Shown here: one piece after another, positions 16,430-24,204 of the stretch | How the letters are laid out: each line of letters opens with the position of its first letter | Numbering within the stretch: the first letter of the stretch is position 1 | Source: Brachybacterium muris | GTDB lineage: Bacteria; Actinomycetota; Actinomycetes; Actinomycetales; Dermabacteraceae | Assembly: GCF_016907455.1 (NCBI RefSeq) | Contig: NZ_JAFBCB010000001.1 | Span: 1,240,001-1,304,000, forward strand | Length of the DNA stretch: 64,000 nt | Reading direction: 5' to 3' | Position numbers and translations under genes: made by a program | Notes under the pieces: generated by a model | What the model was told of the DNA's origin: nothing | Database searches by the model: none | The model's input: the letters and a program-made list of their open reading frames with translations, nothing else

Positions 16430-17749
16430 GTGACCATCACCGTCCTGCCGCAGCGCAACTGGAGCGGCTCCGCCCGCTGGACCCCCCGCGAGATCCTCGC
16501 CCCCACCAGTGAGCAGGAAGTGCTGGCCGCCATCGACACCGCCCGCGCCGCCGGAACCGGCCTGCGGGTGATCGGCGGCGGCCACTCCTTTTCCCCACTG
16601 GTCGCCACCGACGGCATGCAGCTCACCCTGGACGGCTACCAAGGCCTGGTCCACGCCGATCCCACCACGGGCCTGGTGACCCTGCGCGGCGGCACCCGGC
16701 TGTGGGAGATCGGTGATCTGCTGGCCCCGCACGGCCTGGCGCTCGCCGTGATGGGCGACATCGACCGACAGTCCATCGCCGGGGCCATCCAGACCGGCAC
16801 CCACGGCACCGGCGCCCGCTTCACCGGCTTCGCCGGCACCGTGCGGGCCCTCCGCATTGCCCTCATGGACGGCTCCGTGGTGGAGACCTCCCCGGGCCGC
16901 GACCCTGACCTGTTCCACGCCGCCCGTCTGGGACTCGGCGCGATCGGCGTGATACTCGAGGTCACCCTGCAGTGCGTGCCCGCCTACCGGCTGCAGCTGC
17001 GCGAGAGCACCGAGCCGCTCGAGGATACGGCAGGCTCGTTCCTGGGCGACAGTGGGATCGCCGACCACCACGAGTTCTTCTGGTTCCCCCGCACCCGCCG
17101 CGCCACCGTGCGCACCACCCGTCGGCTGCCCGCCGATGCACCGCGCGAGCGCGCCCACCCGGTCGTGGAGACCCTGCAGCGCGAGGTGCTCGGCAACGGT
17201 GCCTGGGAGGTGCTGTGCCGGGCCGCCGCCCTGGTGCCACCGCTGTCGCGGCCCGTGGCGGAGGTGGGATCACGTTTCTTTGCCGGCTCCGGGATGACCG
17301 ACGACGCCTCCGCGGTGTACGCCGCGCCGCGCCGGGTGAGGTTCCATGAATCGGAATGGGCGATCCCCGCCCACCGCTTCCCCGAGGCCTTCGCCGCCCT
17401 GCGCCGCCGCTTCGAGGACGAGGACGTGGCTGTCACCTTCCCGCTGGAGATCCGGAGGGTGGCGGCCGATGACGTGTGGATGTCCACCGCGTATGAGCGC
17501 GACAGCGTGTACATCGCCGCCCACCGCTACCGCGCGGAGGACGCGATCCCGTACCTGCTGATGGTGCAGCGCACCCTGGAGCCCTTCGCCGCCCGGCCCC
17601 ACTGGGGCAAGCAGCACTGGCTGGGCGCCCGGGAGCTGCGACGGCTCTACCCCCGCTTCGAGGACTTCTGCCGGGTGCGCGAAGCGGCGGACCCCGATGG
17701 CATGCTGCTCACCCCGTACCTGCGCCACCTGCTGGGCGTTCCTGCCTGA
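16430..17749 (+). CDS. FAD-linked oxidase, D-arabinono-1,4-lactone oxidase type
   Basis: 439 residues: N-terminal FAD-binding PCMH domain with R-V-I-G-G-G-H-S-F-S-P (about 42-52) and G-A-I-Q-T-G-T-H-G-T-G near 118-128, then the ALO C-terminal domain closing with Y-L-R-H-L-L-G. Relatives oxidise sugar lactones or sugar alcohols such as L-gulono-1,4-lactone, D-arabinono-lactone or xylitol. GTG 16430 has AGAAGGAG 7 bases upstream. A His next to the G-G-G-H motif is the usual covalent FAD site in related enzymes. Substrate unknown. Confidence 0.85.
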   Translation: MTITVLPQRNWSGSARWTPREILAPTSEQEVLAAIDTARAAGTGLRVIGGGHSFSPLVATDGMQLTLDGYQGLVHADPTTGLVTLRGGTRLWEIGDLLAPHGLALAVMGDIDRQSIAGAIQTGTHGTGARFTGFAGTVRALRIALMDGSVVETSPGRDPDLFHAARLGLGAIGVILEVTLQCVPAYRLQLRESTEPLEDTAGSFLGDSGIADHHEFFWFPRTRRATVRTTRRLPADAPRERAHPVVETLQREVLGNGAWEVLCRAAALVPPLSRPVAEVGSRFFAGSGMTDDASAVYAAPRRVRFHESEWAIPAHRFPEAFAALRRRFEDEDVAVTFPLEIRRVAADDVWMSTAYERDSVYIAAHRYRAEDAIPYLLMVQRTLEPFAARPHWGKQHWLGARELRRLYPRFEDFCRVREAADPDGMLLTPYLRHLLGVPA

Positions 17750-17776
17750 CAGCAGCGATCCGGCCTACCCTGGGAG

Positions 17777-18703
17777 GTGATGAACACCTCTGCGCCTTCT
17801 GCCCCCGCCCCTGTTCCCACTCCCAGCGAGCTGCTGGAGATCGCCGTGGGCGCCGCAGCGCTTGCCGCGGACCACATCCGCTCACTGGACCGTGACTCCC
17901 TGGCCCGCGAGTACAAGACCTCCAGCAAGGACATCGTCACCGAGCACGACCGTGCCTGCGAGGAGATGATCGTCGCTGAGCTGCGCCGCAGGTTGCCCAC
18001 CTGTCGAATCGTGGGGGAGGAGGGCGGTGAGCGTCCGGCGGAGGGCACGAGCTCGACGGCCGATGCACCTGCCGGGGCTACCAGATCCCCCTCCCATGAG
18101 GGCCCAGTGGTCTCCTTCTTCGTGGACCCGATCGACGGCACCAGCAACTTCGCCGCCGGCTTGCCGCTGTTCTGCGTGTCCATCGGCGTGGCAATGGATG
18201 ACGAGCTGGTGGCCGGCGTGATCGACGCCCCGGTGCTGGGCACCGTGTTCACCGCTGCCGACGGTCCCGCCATGATCAACGGTGTGCCCATCACCCCGCG
18301 GCCCACCAAGCCCGCGAAGGACGCGATGGTGCTCTCCGGCTTCCTGGGCCCGCGCATCTCCGGCCAGTTCCCCGAGTATGCCGCCCGCGCCGGCAATGAG
18401 ATCAACGCCGCGTACTCCGCGGTGCGCAGCCTCGGCACCGCCGCTCTGGAACTCGCGTACGTCGCCGCCGGATGGGCCGACGCCACCGCCTTCGCCACCC
18501 TCAATGCCTGGGACGTGGCCGCCGGGTTCCACATCGTGAAGCAGGCAGGCGGCTCCCTGCGCACCTGGCCTGGCACAGCAGTTGCCGCCGACGCCCCCGC
18601 GCACCTGCAGCCCGCGTGCGTGGCCTGCGCGGGCCCGGAGCGGCTGGAGCTGCTGGACCGCCTCCAGGACGAGCTGCAGCAGTTGCGCGACGCGCAGAAG
18701 TGA
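17777..18703 (+). CDS. Inositol monophosphatase family protein
   Basis: About 308 residues of the Mg-dependent IMPase/FIG superfamily. Motif A is D-P-I-D-G-T-S-N-F (about 117-125) and motif B is W-D-V-A-A-G-F (about 245-251); the metal-binding Glu-Glu of V-G-E-E-G-G is at about 78-83. Candidate substrates are myo-inositol-1-phosphate, histidinol phosphate or other sugar phosphates. TACCCT at 17766-17771 is 5 bases before GTG 17777 or 8 before ATG 17780, so the start is one of the two. An insertion of about 25 residues rich in Ser/Thr/Ala lies between the Glu pair and motif A. Confidence 0.88.
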   Translation: MMNTSAPSAPAPVPTPSELLEIAVGAAALAADHIRSLDRDSLAREYKTSSKDIVTEHDRACEEMIVAELRRRLPTCRIVGEEGGERPAEGTSSTADAPAGATRSPSHEGPVVSFFVDPIDGTSNFAAGLPLFCVSIGVAMDDELVAGVIDAPVLGTVFTAADGPAMINGVPITPRPTKPAKDAMVLSGFLGPRISGQFPEYAARAGNEINAAYSAVRSLGTAALELAYVAAGWADATAFATLNAWDVAAGFHIVKQAGGSLRTWPGTAVAADAPAHLQPACVACAGPERLELLDRLQDELQQLRDAQK

Positions 18704-18741
18704 TGGCTGTGTGACCCTCGCCGAACCCGCCGGGCGGCGTG

Positions 18742-18769
18742 CTGACGAGGTGGCCTGCGGTGCTACCCT
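18742..18769 (+). promoter_or_regulatory. Promoter of the tRNA-Ala gene
   Basis: CTGACG at 18742-18747 and TACCCT at 18764-18769 are separated by 16 bases. Transcription would begin near 18776, about 15 bases before the tRNA. Confidence 0.5.
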
Positions 18770-18790
18770 TGTGGGGTTGCCGCGAGGCAC

Positions 18791-18863
18791 GGGGCTATAG
18801 CTCAGTTGGTAGAGCGTTTCGTTCGCAATGAAAAGGTCAGGGGTTCGATTCCCCTTAGCTCCA
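18791..18863 (+). tRNA. tRNA-Ala, anticodon CGC
   Basis: A complete 73-base cloverleaf. The acceptor is GGGGCTA/TAGCTCC with one G-U pair, the D-arm GCTC...GAGC, the anticodon loop TTCGCAA (anticodon CGC, codon GCG), and the T-arm AGGGG-TTCGATT-CCCCT. The CCA end is not encoded. It borders the accessory island on its 3' side. Confidence 0.95.
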
Positions 18864-18881
18864 CCGAGGAAGTTCCGAAAG

Positions 18882-18925
18882 GGCCTCTGACCAGGTATTA
18901 CACCTAGGTCAGAGGCCATTTCCCT
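18882..18925 (+). terminator. Terminator of the tRNA-Ala transcript
   Basis: GGCCTCTGACC at 18882-18892 pairs with 18907-18917 (11 bp). AGGT/ACCT extends it inside, and ATTTCCCTTT follows. Confidence 0.8.
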
Positions 18926-18929
18926 TTGC

Positions 18930-19129
18930 ACTGAGTTCTGCGGAATCACTCAGTTTGTCACTCAGTTGTTCGGGTTCTGTAGGGTTCGCTCCGTCGATCT
19001 GAGGCTCGGATCACATATGGCCCTTCACGAGGTGGTCGATTCGAGGCGCTCGGAGGGTGTGACCCTGATCACCTGCGATGAGGTCGTCGAGAGGAACTGA
19101 GTGACGTGGACGGCCCGGAGTCACTCAGT
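18930..19129. repeat. Cluster of ACTGAGTGAC / GTCACTCAGT sites
   Basis: The 10-mer GTCACTCAGT occurs at 18957-18966 and 19120-19129, and its complement ACTGAGTGAC at 19096-19105. The 7-mer core also occurs at 18930-18936 (inverted) and 18948-18954. The last pair forms a perfect 10-bp inverted repeat with a 14-base spacer. Located between a tRNA 3' end and an excisionase-like gene, they look like integrase/Xis arm-type binding sites. The 336-base gap from the tRNA to 19199 holds no gene that I can see. Confidence 0.55.
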
Positions 19130-19198
19130 CGGGACGGCCCGTCCACAGTGCGCGGCGGCCGGGTGCCAGCTGCGACCGGCGCTCGTACGCTCGGCCCC

Positions 19199-19432
19199 AT
19201 GAACCCCTCGGATCCACCTTCGCCACCCCGCCGCTTCGTGCCGCTCGAGCACATCATGGAGGAGCTCTCGATCTCCTACTCCCAGGCCCCCGCCCTCGTG
19301 CGCTCCGGGCAGCTGCGCGCGATCAAGGTCGGCGGCCGTGGCGTCTGGAGGGTCTCGCTGGACGCCTTCGAGGACTTCAGCGCCGAGCGCTACGCGGAGA
19401 CCGCGGCGATGGTTGCCGAGAGCCAGACGTAG
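19199..19432 (+). CDS. Excisionase-like helix-turn-helix protein
   Basis: 77 residues. After a proline-rich lead, V-P-L-E-H-I-M-E-E-L-S-I-S-Y-S-Q-A-P-A-L-V forms an HTH, and G-Q-L-R-A-I-K-V-G-G-R-G-V-W-R-V-S gives the winged strand, as in MerR-like/BldC/Xis 'helix-turn-helix domain' DNA-binding proteins. No integrase accompanies it. TACGCT at 19186-19191 is 7 bases before the ATG. It could bind the nearby 10-mer cluster; that is inference. It ends 11 bases from the convergent toxin gene. Confidence 0.7.
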   Translation: MNPSDPPSPPRRFVPLEHIMEELSISYSQAPALVRSGQLRAIKVGGRGVWRVSLDAFEDFSAERYAETAAMVAESQT

Positions 19433-19443
19433 ACCGAGGAGGG

Positions 19444-20229
19444 TCAGGGTGTCGCGACGTGCTTCACGAGGAGCGCGGCCATCCGGCTCCGATCGAGGTG
19501 CTTCGGCACGGGCATGAGCGAGGTCCGCTGCTGGAGTCGGCGGGGGAGCTGGCTGACCGCCCGCGCGGTGTCCAAGCGGACTCCCCTCAGATGCGTCTCT
19601 CCCAGCCTCCACGGGAGGTCAGGGTGAGCCTCGCGGATCTCGAGGAGCGTGTGCAGGTCCGCGAGGTCCCGGTCGTGCTGCAGGCCTCGTGCGGCCCACG
19701 CGTGGGCCTTGAGGATGAAGGCCCCCTCGAGCCCCGGGATCGGCACCCTGTAGGCGAGAGTCTCACCGGTGGTCAGGTGCGCGGTGACCGCTACGTGGAT
19801 CGCCGGCTGCAGGAGGACGAAGGCGAGCTCGGGGAGGGTGTCGACCTGGCCGACACCATCGACCATCTGGGGCTTGATTCCCGTCGTGCTGCCCGTCCGC
19901 GGCAGCAGAAGGTTGATCTCGACCTGTCGCTCCTCGTCGACGGCCTTCGTGTACACGTTGCCGCGCTCCTGTACGAAGTCCTGGTCCTTCAGTCGGTCGA
20001 CGATCGGTCCAACCACTTCGACATCGCTCACGGCGGCGTCCGCGTCGACCGTCGTGCGCTGCACCGCCAGTTCGGCGGGATGGGCGAGGAGCAGCAGGCG
20101 CACCATGTGGCCGCCGACGATCCGGTAGTCGGTCGTCTGGGCCGCTTCGGCGACGGCCTGCTGGCCGAGGTAGCCAAGGTCGTCGGCGTTGCTCCACGAG
20201 TGGGTCTCGAGCTCGATGCTCGCCGTCAC
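19444..20229 (-). CDS. AbiEii-like nucleotidyltransferase toxin
   Basis: 261 residues of the minimal nucleotidyltransferase type seen in AbiEii/AbiGii toxins. The visible features are R-I-V-G-G-H-M-V-R near 36-44 and the double acidic motif T-V-D-A-D-A-A-V (about 61-68), with a third acidic strand (Q-V-E-I-N-L-L) at about 102-108. Family members transfer nucleotides to tRNA or related targets and cause abortive infection or growth arrest. Start GTG 20229 overlaps the stop of the upstream partner (GTGA), indicating translational coupling. Family assignment is by motif pattern and partner, not by full-length match. Confidence 0.6.
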   Translation of the reverse strand: MTASIELETHSWSNADDLGYLGQQAVAEAAQTTDYRIVGGHMVRLLLLAHPAELAVQRTTVDADAAVSDVEVVGPIVDRLKDQDFVQERGNVYTKAVDEERQVEINLLLPRTGSTTGIKPQMVDGVGQVDTLPELAFVLLQPAIHVAVTAHLTTGETLAYRVPIPGLEGAFILKAHAWAARGLQHDRDLADLHTLLEIREAHPDLPWRLGETHLRGVRLDTARAVSQLPRRLQQRTSLMPVPKHLDRSRMAALLVKHVATP

Positions 20230-21179
20230 TGCGCACCTCCCTCGAGAATCACCGTGCGGAGTGCCGCAGCTGCCTGGTCGCTGTCCGGATCGTCGCTGTG
20301 GAGCAGCTCCCAGAGGACCAGGACCGGATCGGCGACGAGATGCGGCACGCCGTCGGGACTCTCCCTACCCGTCACCCAGAGCGTCCGGTCGCGCGGAGTG
20401 CAGCAGATCAGCGTCGCTTCAGCCAGTGGAGCCGGCACGAAGCCCTCCCCGCCGAGATCCATCGGTCCGCGGAGGTAGATCCGGCTTCGCGTGGGGAGCT
20501 TCCACGGGGCATGGTGATCGGCGGCGACGTCGCCGCCGACGACCGGGTCGAGCTCGAGGCTGTGCGCCAGGGACACCGCGGTGCTCGTCTGCTGCGTCAC
20601 GGGTTCCAGTCCGTACCAGCCGAACTCCTTGCCGCCCGGTCCCGGGTACTCCTCGAGGAACAGGTCCAGCCACCCCGCGGGATCCGCTGGACCCATGCCA
20701 TTGAGCGTCCGAAGTGCTCGGGAGACCGCCTGTTGGGTGACTCCGAGTCGTGCGGCGAGTTCGGCCTGGTCTGGCAGCGATCCGCCGCGGATCAGCTCGC
20801 GCAAGAGCGCCCACCTCACCCAAGCCGGCCGACCCGCACGGCGGGGAGCTGAGAGGACGGGGGTCGGCTCCTCTGCGCGATAGGCGACCCCTTCGCGGTA
20901 CAGACGCAGGGGGTTCTCGGTGAGGATGTCGATCTCGCCAGCTGCGGCGCGCTGCGTCACGTCTCGGGTGGCCCTGGAGCCGATCAGCAGCGTCCGGGCG
21001 TGCCCTGTGGTGGGACCCCTGCCGAGGCGTCTCACCGTCCGGGCGTCGAGCCTCTCGACAGGGTCCGTGGGAATGAACGCGAGCGTGCCGCCCGAGGCAT
21101 CGCGCAGCATCCAGAGGTCATCCCCGGCCCCGTAGATCAGGTCCAGACCCAGCTCGCGCAGTACGCTCGCGACATCCAT
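20226..21179 (-). CDS. AbiEi-like antitoxin / HTH regulator
   Basis: 317 residues. A central winged-helix reads L-A-A-R-L-G-V-T-Q-Q-A-V-S-R-A-L-R-T-L (about 144-162). The C-terminal region ends D-P-V-L-V-L-W-E-L-L-H-S-D-D-P-D-S-D-Q-A, a layout like AbiEi antitoxins whose C-terminal domain closes with a similar helix. It is upstream of and overlaps the nucleotidyltransferase gene by 4 bases, as in bicistronic abiE operons. Here the HTH is central, not N-terminal, unlike Streptococcus AbiEi. Start ATG 21179 is set by AGGAGGGG. AbiEi proteins repress their own promoter; the 390-base upstream gap may hold operators. Confidence 0.5.
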   Translation of the reverse strand: MDVASVLRELGLDLIYGAGDDLWMLRDASGGTLAFIPTDPVERLDARTVRRLGRGPTTGHARTLLIGSRATRDVTQRAAAGEIDILTENPLRLYREGVAYRAEEPTPVLSAPRRAGRPAWVRWALLRELIRGGSLPDQAELAARLGVTQQAVSRALRTLNGMGPADPAGWLDLFLEEYPGPGGKEFGWYGLEPVTQQTSTAVSLAHSLELDPVVGGDVAADHHAPWKLPTRSRIYLRGPMDLGGEGFVPAPLAEATLICCTPRDRTLWVTGRESPDGVPHLVADPVLVLWELLHSDDPDSDQAAAALRTVILEGGAQ

Positions 21180-21593
21180 CGCGACCCCTCCTACCGTCGG
21201 CACAACAATCCTTGTCCCAATGTACGTGACAGAGGTTGTTTGACGGAGGAAGGTGTGATGGTGTAATCGAAACCTGCGCGTACATAGGTCCGTCCAAGGT
21301 GATCACGCACCAGTGGTGGTCCCTCGAGGACTCGGTGCTGGGCCACGCCTTCGTCGTTAAGGTTAACGCGCCCAGTGTCTGGGGCTCCCGGGATCAGACG
21401 ACACCCCAGCCGCCCAACCCTTGTGACCCCGTGCCAACAGCGCAAGTCAGCCGACAGAACCACGTCCCTGACCCTGGTGACCACGATCCGCTGTCACCAC
21501 CCTGTCCCCGGAGTGCGGGTCACCGGCGGGTATGAGGAGAGCCCCTCCGATCTCGTGATCGAAGGGGCCTTCTCGGTGCCGTCGGCAGTCGCC
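21180..21593. other. Non-coding spacer of the island
   Basis: No credible gene. It contains the AbiE-like promoter side, with ACAAC (21202-21206) and GTTGT inverted arms flanking TACATT on the minus strand. At 21541-21568 there is a 12-bp hairpin with one mismatch (GCCCCT...AGGGGC) that would terminate the DUF262-HNH transcript. Confidence 0.5.
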
Positions 21594-22787
21594 CTACTTG
21601 TTGCCCTTGGTCCGGTTGTGGGACTTGCAGAGCATCTCGCAGTTGGCGAGCGTCGAGAGGCCACCCTTCGTCCACGCCGTCACGTGGTCGGCCTCCATCT
21701 CCTTCGCGGTGTAGATCCTGCTGCGGTTCGCGTTGGTGCCGCTCGCGCACACAGGGCAGTTCGAGACGTCCTTCTTCTTCGCTTCGTCGGTCTGGCGCTT
21801 GTACGCGGCCGCCTTGGTCTTGGCGTCGAAGATCCGTACGTCCAGGAAGGTCTGATCGCTCTTGCCGCCGAGCAGGTACTCGTAGATCCCCTTGCGGGAG
21901 TTCACCGCGGGATCCTCGAGCAGCTCTGCCGCATCGGCCGTCATCTGGCTCGAGCGGTAGGACTGGTGCTTGTAGGTCTCGTAGAGCCGGCGCCACTCGA
22001 GTCCTTGCATCGACTTGTCCGGGGGAGCGGTGAAGATGCCGCCGACCCACTCGATGACGGTCTCGAAGTACGTGCGCAGTTCACGAGCATCGGAGTCATG
22101 ACGGTGGACGGCCATGTACCCGTCGATCTTCTTCCCCTGGGCAGAAGCGGCCCAGTCGAGCGAGACCCACGACAGCGCGACCTCGAGGACCTCCTGGCGC
22201 TTCGGGTCGCCCTTCACGTACGCAGCCCACTTCTGCTGGACCGCGCTCTGCTAGTTCGAGAACACCTGCTTCGCCGCCGTGACGAAAGGGCCGGAGTAGA
22301 TCGCGTTCCGCAGCTCCTGCGTCGTGAGCGGCACGTTCGCGATGTTGATCGTCTGGAACCACTCCTTGATCTCCGCCTCGGTGCCCTCACAGACGTAGAC
22401 CAGCAGATCGCTCTGCAGGATCCTCTCCTGCTCCTCCGGCGGAAGCGAGGAGAAGGTCTGCTCGCGGCCGTCGCGCATGATGGCGAACTTCCCCGTCGTG
22501 AACCGACCGACCGAGGTGATCCGCTGCTGGCCGTCGAGCACCTCGAGGTGCGGTGCGGAGGTCGCTCCGGTGTCGACGAAGTAGATCAGGCCCAGCGGGT
22601 AGCCCTTCAGTAGCGAGTCAATGACTGCGACGTCCCGCTTCCCGTCACCGTAGATGTAGTGCCGCTGGTACTCGGGCTGGATCACGAGGTCGCCGCCCAG
22701 CCCGAAGAGGCCACGCCCCTCGAGCTCGTTGAAGATGAACCCCTCGAGAACCTCGGCGACGGTGTAGTGGCGGAGTTCGGTCTTCAC
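21594..22787 (-). pseudogene. DUF262-HNH nuclease with an in-frame amber codon
   Basis: The frame is continuous for 397 residues except for TAG at 22251-22253 (codon 179). The N-terminal half is a DUF262 domain: P-E-Y-Q-R-H-Y-I-Y (about 39), L-L-K-G-Y-P-L-G and the L-D-G-Q-Q-R-I-T-S motif near 90. After the amber, the C-terminal half ends in an HNH zinc nuclease: C-P-V-C, E-A-D-H-V-T-A-W-T-K-G-G, N-C-E-M-L-C and H-N-R-T-K-G-N. DUF262-nuclease proteins (GmrSD, SspE, with DUF1524 instead) are NTP-dependent anti-phage nucleases. GTG 22787 overlaps the upstream methyltransferase stop (GTGA). Restart at an internal GTG (22217) would give only the HNH half. Confidence 0.8.
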
Positions 22788-23463
22788 GAGGCGATCTCCT
22801 CGGAGGCGACGTTGCGGTGACGGATCAGGATGCGCTTGCAAACCGCCTGCTTCGTACTCAAGATGCCAAGCTTGGTCCGTCCCTGGCTTCCGACGAACTC
22901 GGGTCCGAGGGGTGTGATGCCGAGATCCGCGCCCAGTCGCCCCTCGCTGTTACCGATGATCTCGAACTGGTCAGGATTGTACCTGTCAAGGAATGTGATG
23001 GGTACGCCCATCACGCCGGGGTAATCAGAGGGGATTGCGTCCGTGAACGGCACTTCGATCGCATCATAGTTGGCGTAGCGCTGATATTCCGTTTCGCCGT
23101 CAAGCTTCTTGATCAGCTTCTTGTTGAAGATCAGGTTGTCCTCCGTTGACATGAGCTGAAGGGGCTCATGTCGTCGGCCGTGATCGATGCTCGTGAACCA
23201 GCAGGCGTTGCCAAGACGCGTGTAGTCCCGCTCCTCGTCCGAGGGGTAGCCCAGCTTCTCCGCCTTCAAGCGATCCGACTCCGAGATAATCGACCCCTTG
23301 GGGACTCCGAACACCATGCCAGTGCTGTTGGCGGTAGCACCCTTCCAAAGCCTATTGGCCCTGATGTGCGGGAAGACCTCGGCATACGTGATCGCGTTAT
23401 TGCTACCGACGATGGAGAACTTGGTGTTCCCATCGATAAGCCACGTGACGAAGTCTCGGAGCC
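22784..23463 (-). pseudogene. EcoRI-type adenine-specific DNA methyltransferase, N-terminus missing
   Basis: About 226 residues match the C-terminal two-thirds of the EcoRI methylase family (PF13651). Matches are F-S-I-V-G-S-N-N-A-I-T-Y, G-N-A-C-W-F-T-S-I-D, R-H-E, I-P-S-D-Y-P-G-V-M-G-V-P and I-T-F-L-D-R-Y-N-P-D-Q-F-E. The SAM-binding and catalytic N-P-P-F segment should come just before L-R-D-F-V, but the sequence there becomes the antisense start of a CPBP protease gene. The fragment is less GC-rich than its neighbours and so is probably foreign. Coupled by GTGA to the DUF262-HNH gene. It cannot methylate DNA as it stands. Confidence 0.8.
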
Positions 23464-24192
23464 ACCCTGCTCGGTTACAGCGCACTGCTCATCCCCGGCC
23501 TGCTCCTGCTGGGGGTGTGCTTCTGGCTGGCCCGATCGGACCGGGACCCACTGCTGCGCATCATGGTGCTCATCCTCGGGTTCATCCTGATCCGCGATGC
23601 GATGACACCGACAGGATTGTGGGAGTTCGGTCTGGTGGACGGTGTCGTGCCGTGGCTGCGGATGCCCGACGACCCGCTGGTGCTGGTGGCCTTCGGTCTG
23701 GGCAGCATGATCCTGGTGCTGGCCACGCTGCAGGACCGCGGTCTCAAGGAACTCGTGCACTGGGGGACCTTCGACCTCCGTACCATCGGTCTGGGCATCC
23801 TGGGCGGGGTGCTGGCGGCGGCACCGATCCTGGCACTGTCTGCTGGTGCGCTGATCCAGGAGCGCGGAGGTGAGGTCGCCCTCGGTATCCTCCCTGCGCT
23901 GCTGTTCATGGCGCTGGCCGGGAACCTCGGTGAGGAAGTGTTCTTCCGCGGCTACCTACAGGGCCGCCTGGAGCAAGCTATGCCTGCCGTGCGGGCTGCG
24001 CTGCTGTCGGCCGTCCTCTTCGCGGCCTGCCACGCCTTCCTCGCCACCACCGTGACCGACGTGGGTTGGCCGCTGCTGGCGTTCACCCTGTGGGAAGGAC
24101 TGATCTGCGCCTTCCTGCGGCTGCGCTGGGGCGTGATCCCGGCGGCGATCGCCCACGGGCTGGCGATCTTCCTGCTCAGCAGCGGGCTCTGA
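23464..24192 (+). pseudogene. CPBP intramembrane metalloprotease, 5'-truncated
   Basis: About 242 residues from the junction. The first codons (T-L-L-G-Y-S-A-L-L-I-P-G-L-L-L-L-G) are plainly a transmembrane helix with no start codon before it; the first usable start is GTG 23515 inside that helix. Downstream the CPBP/Abi active-site set is intact: E-E-V-F-F-R-G, C-H-A-F-L and A-H-G-L-A. Such proteins act in protein processing or bacteriocin immunity. The missing piece may be only a few residues plus the promoter, so a shortened protein might still be made if transcribed. Confidence 0.65.
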
Positions 24193-24204
24193 AGCAGGGC
24201 ACGA

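Noticed and set aside
21191..21535. Small frames in the spacer between the AbiE-like and DUF262-HNH genes
   Set aside because: No ribosome-binding site, no family resemblance and composition like non-coding sequence.
18791..23463. A complete integrative element between tRNA-Ala and CPBP
   Set aside because: No integrase, no second copy of the tRNA 3' end at the far side, and the right edge cuts two genes; a remnant is more likely than an intact element.
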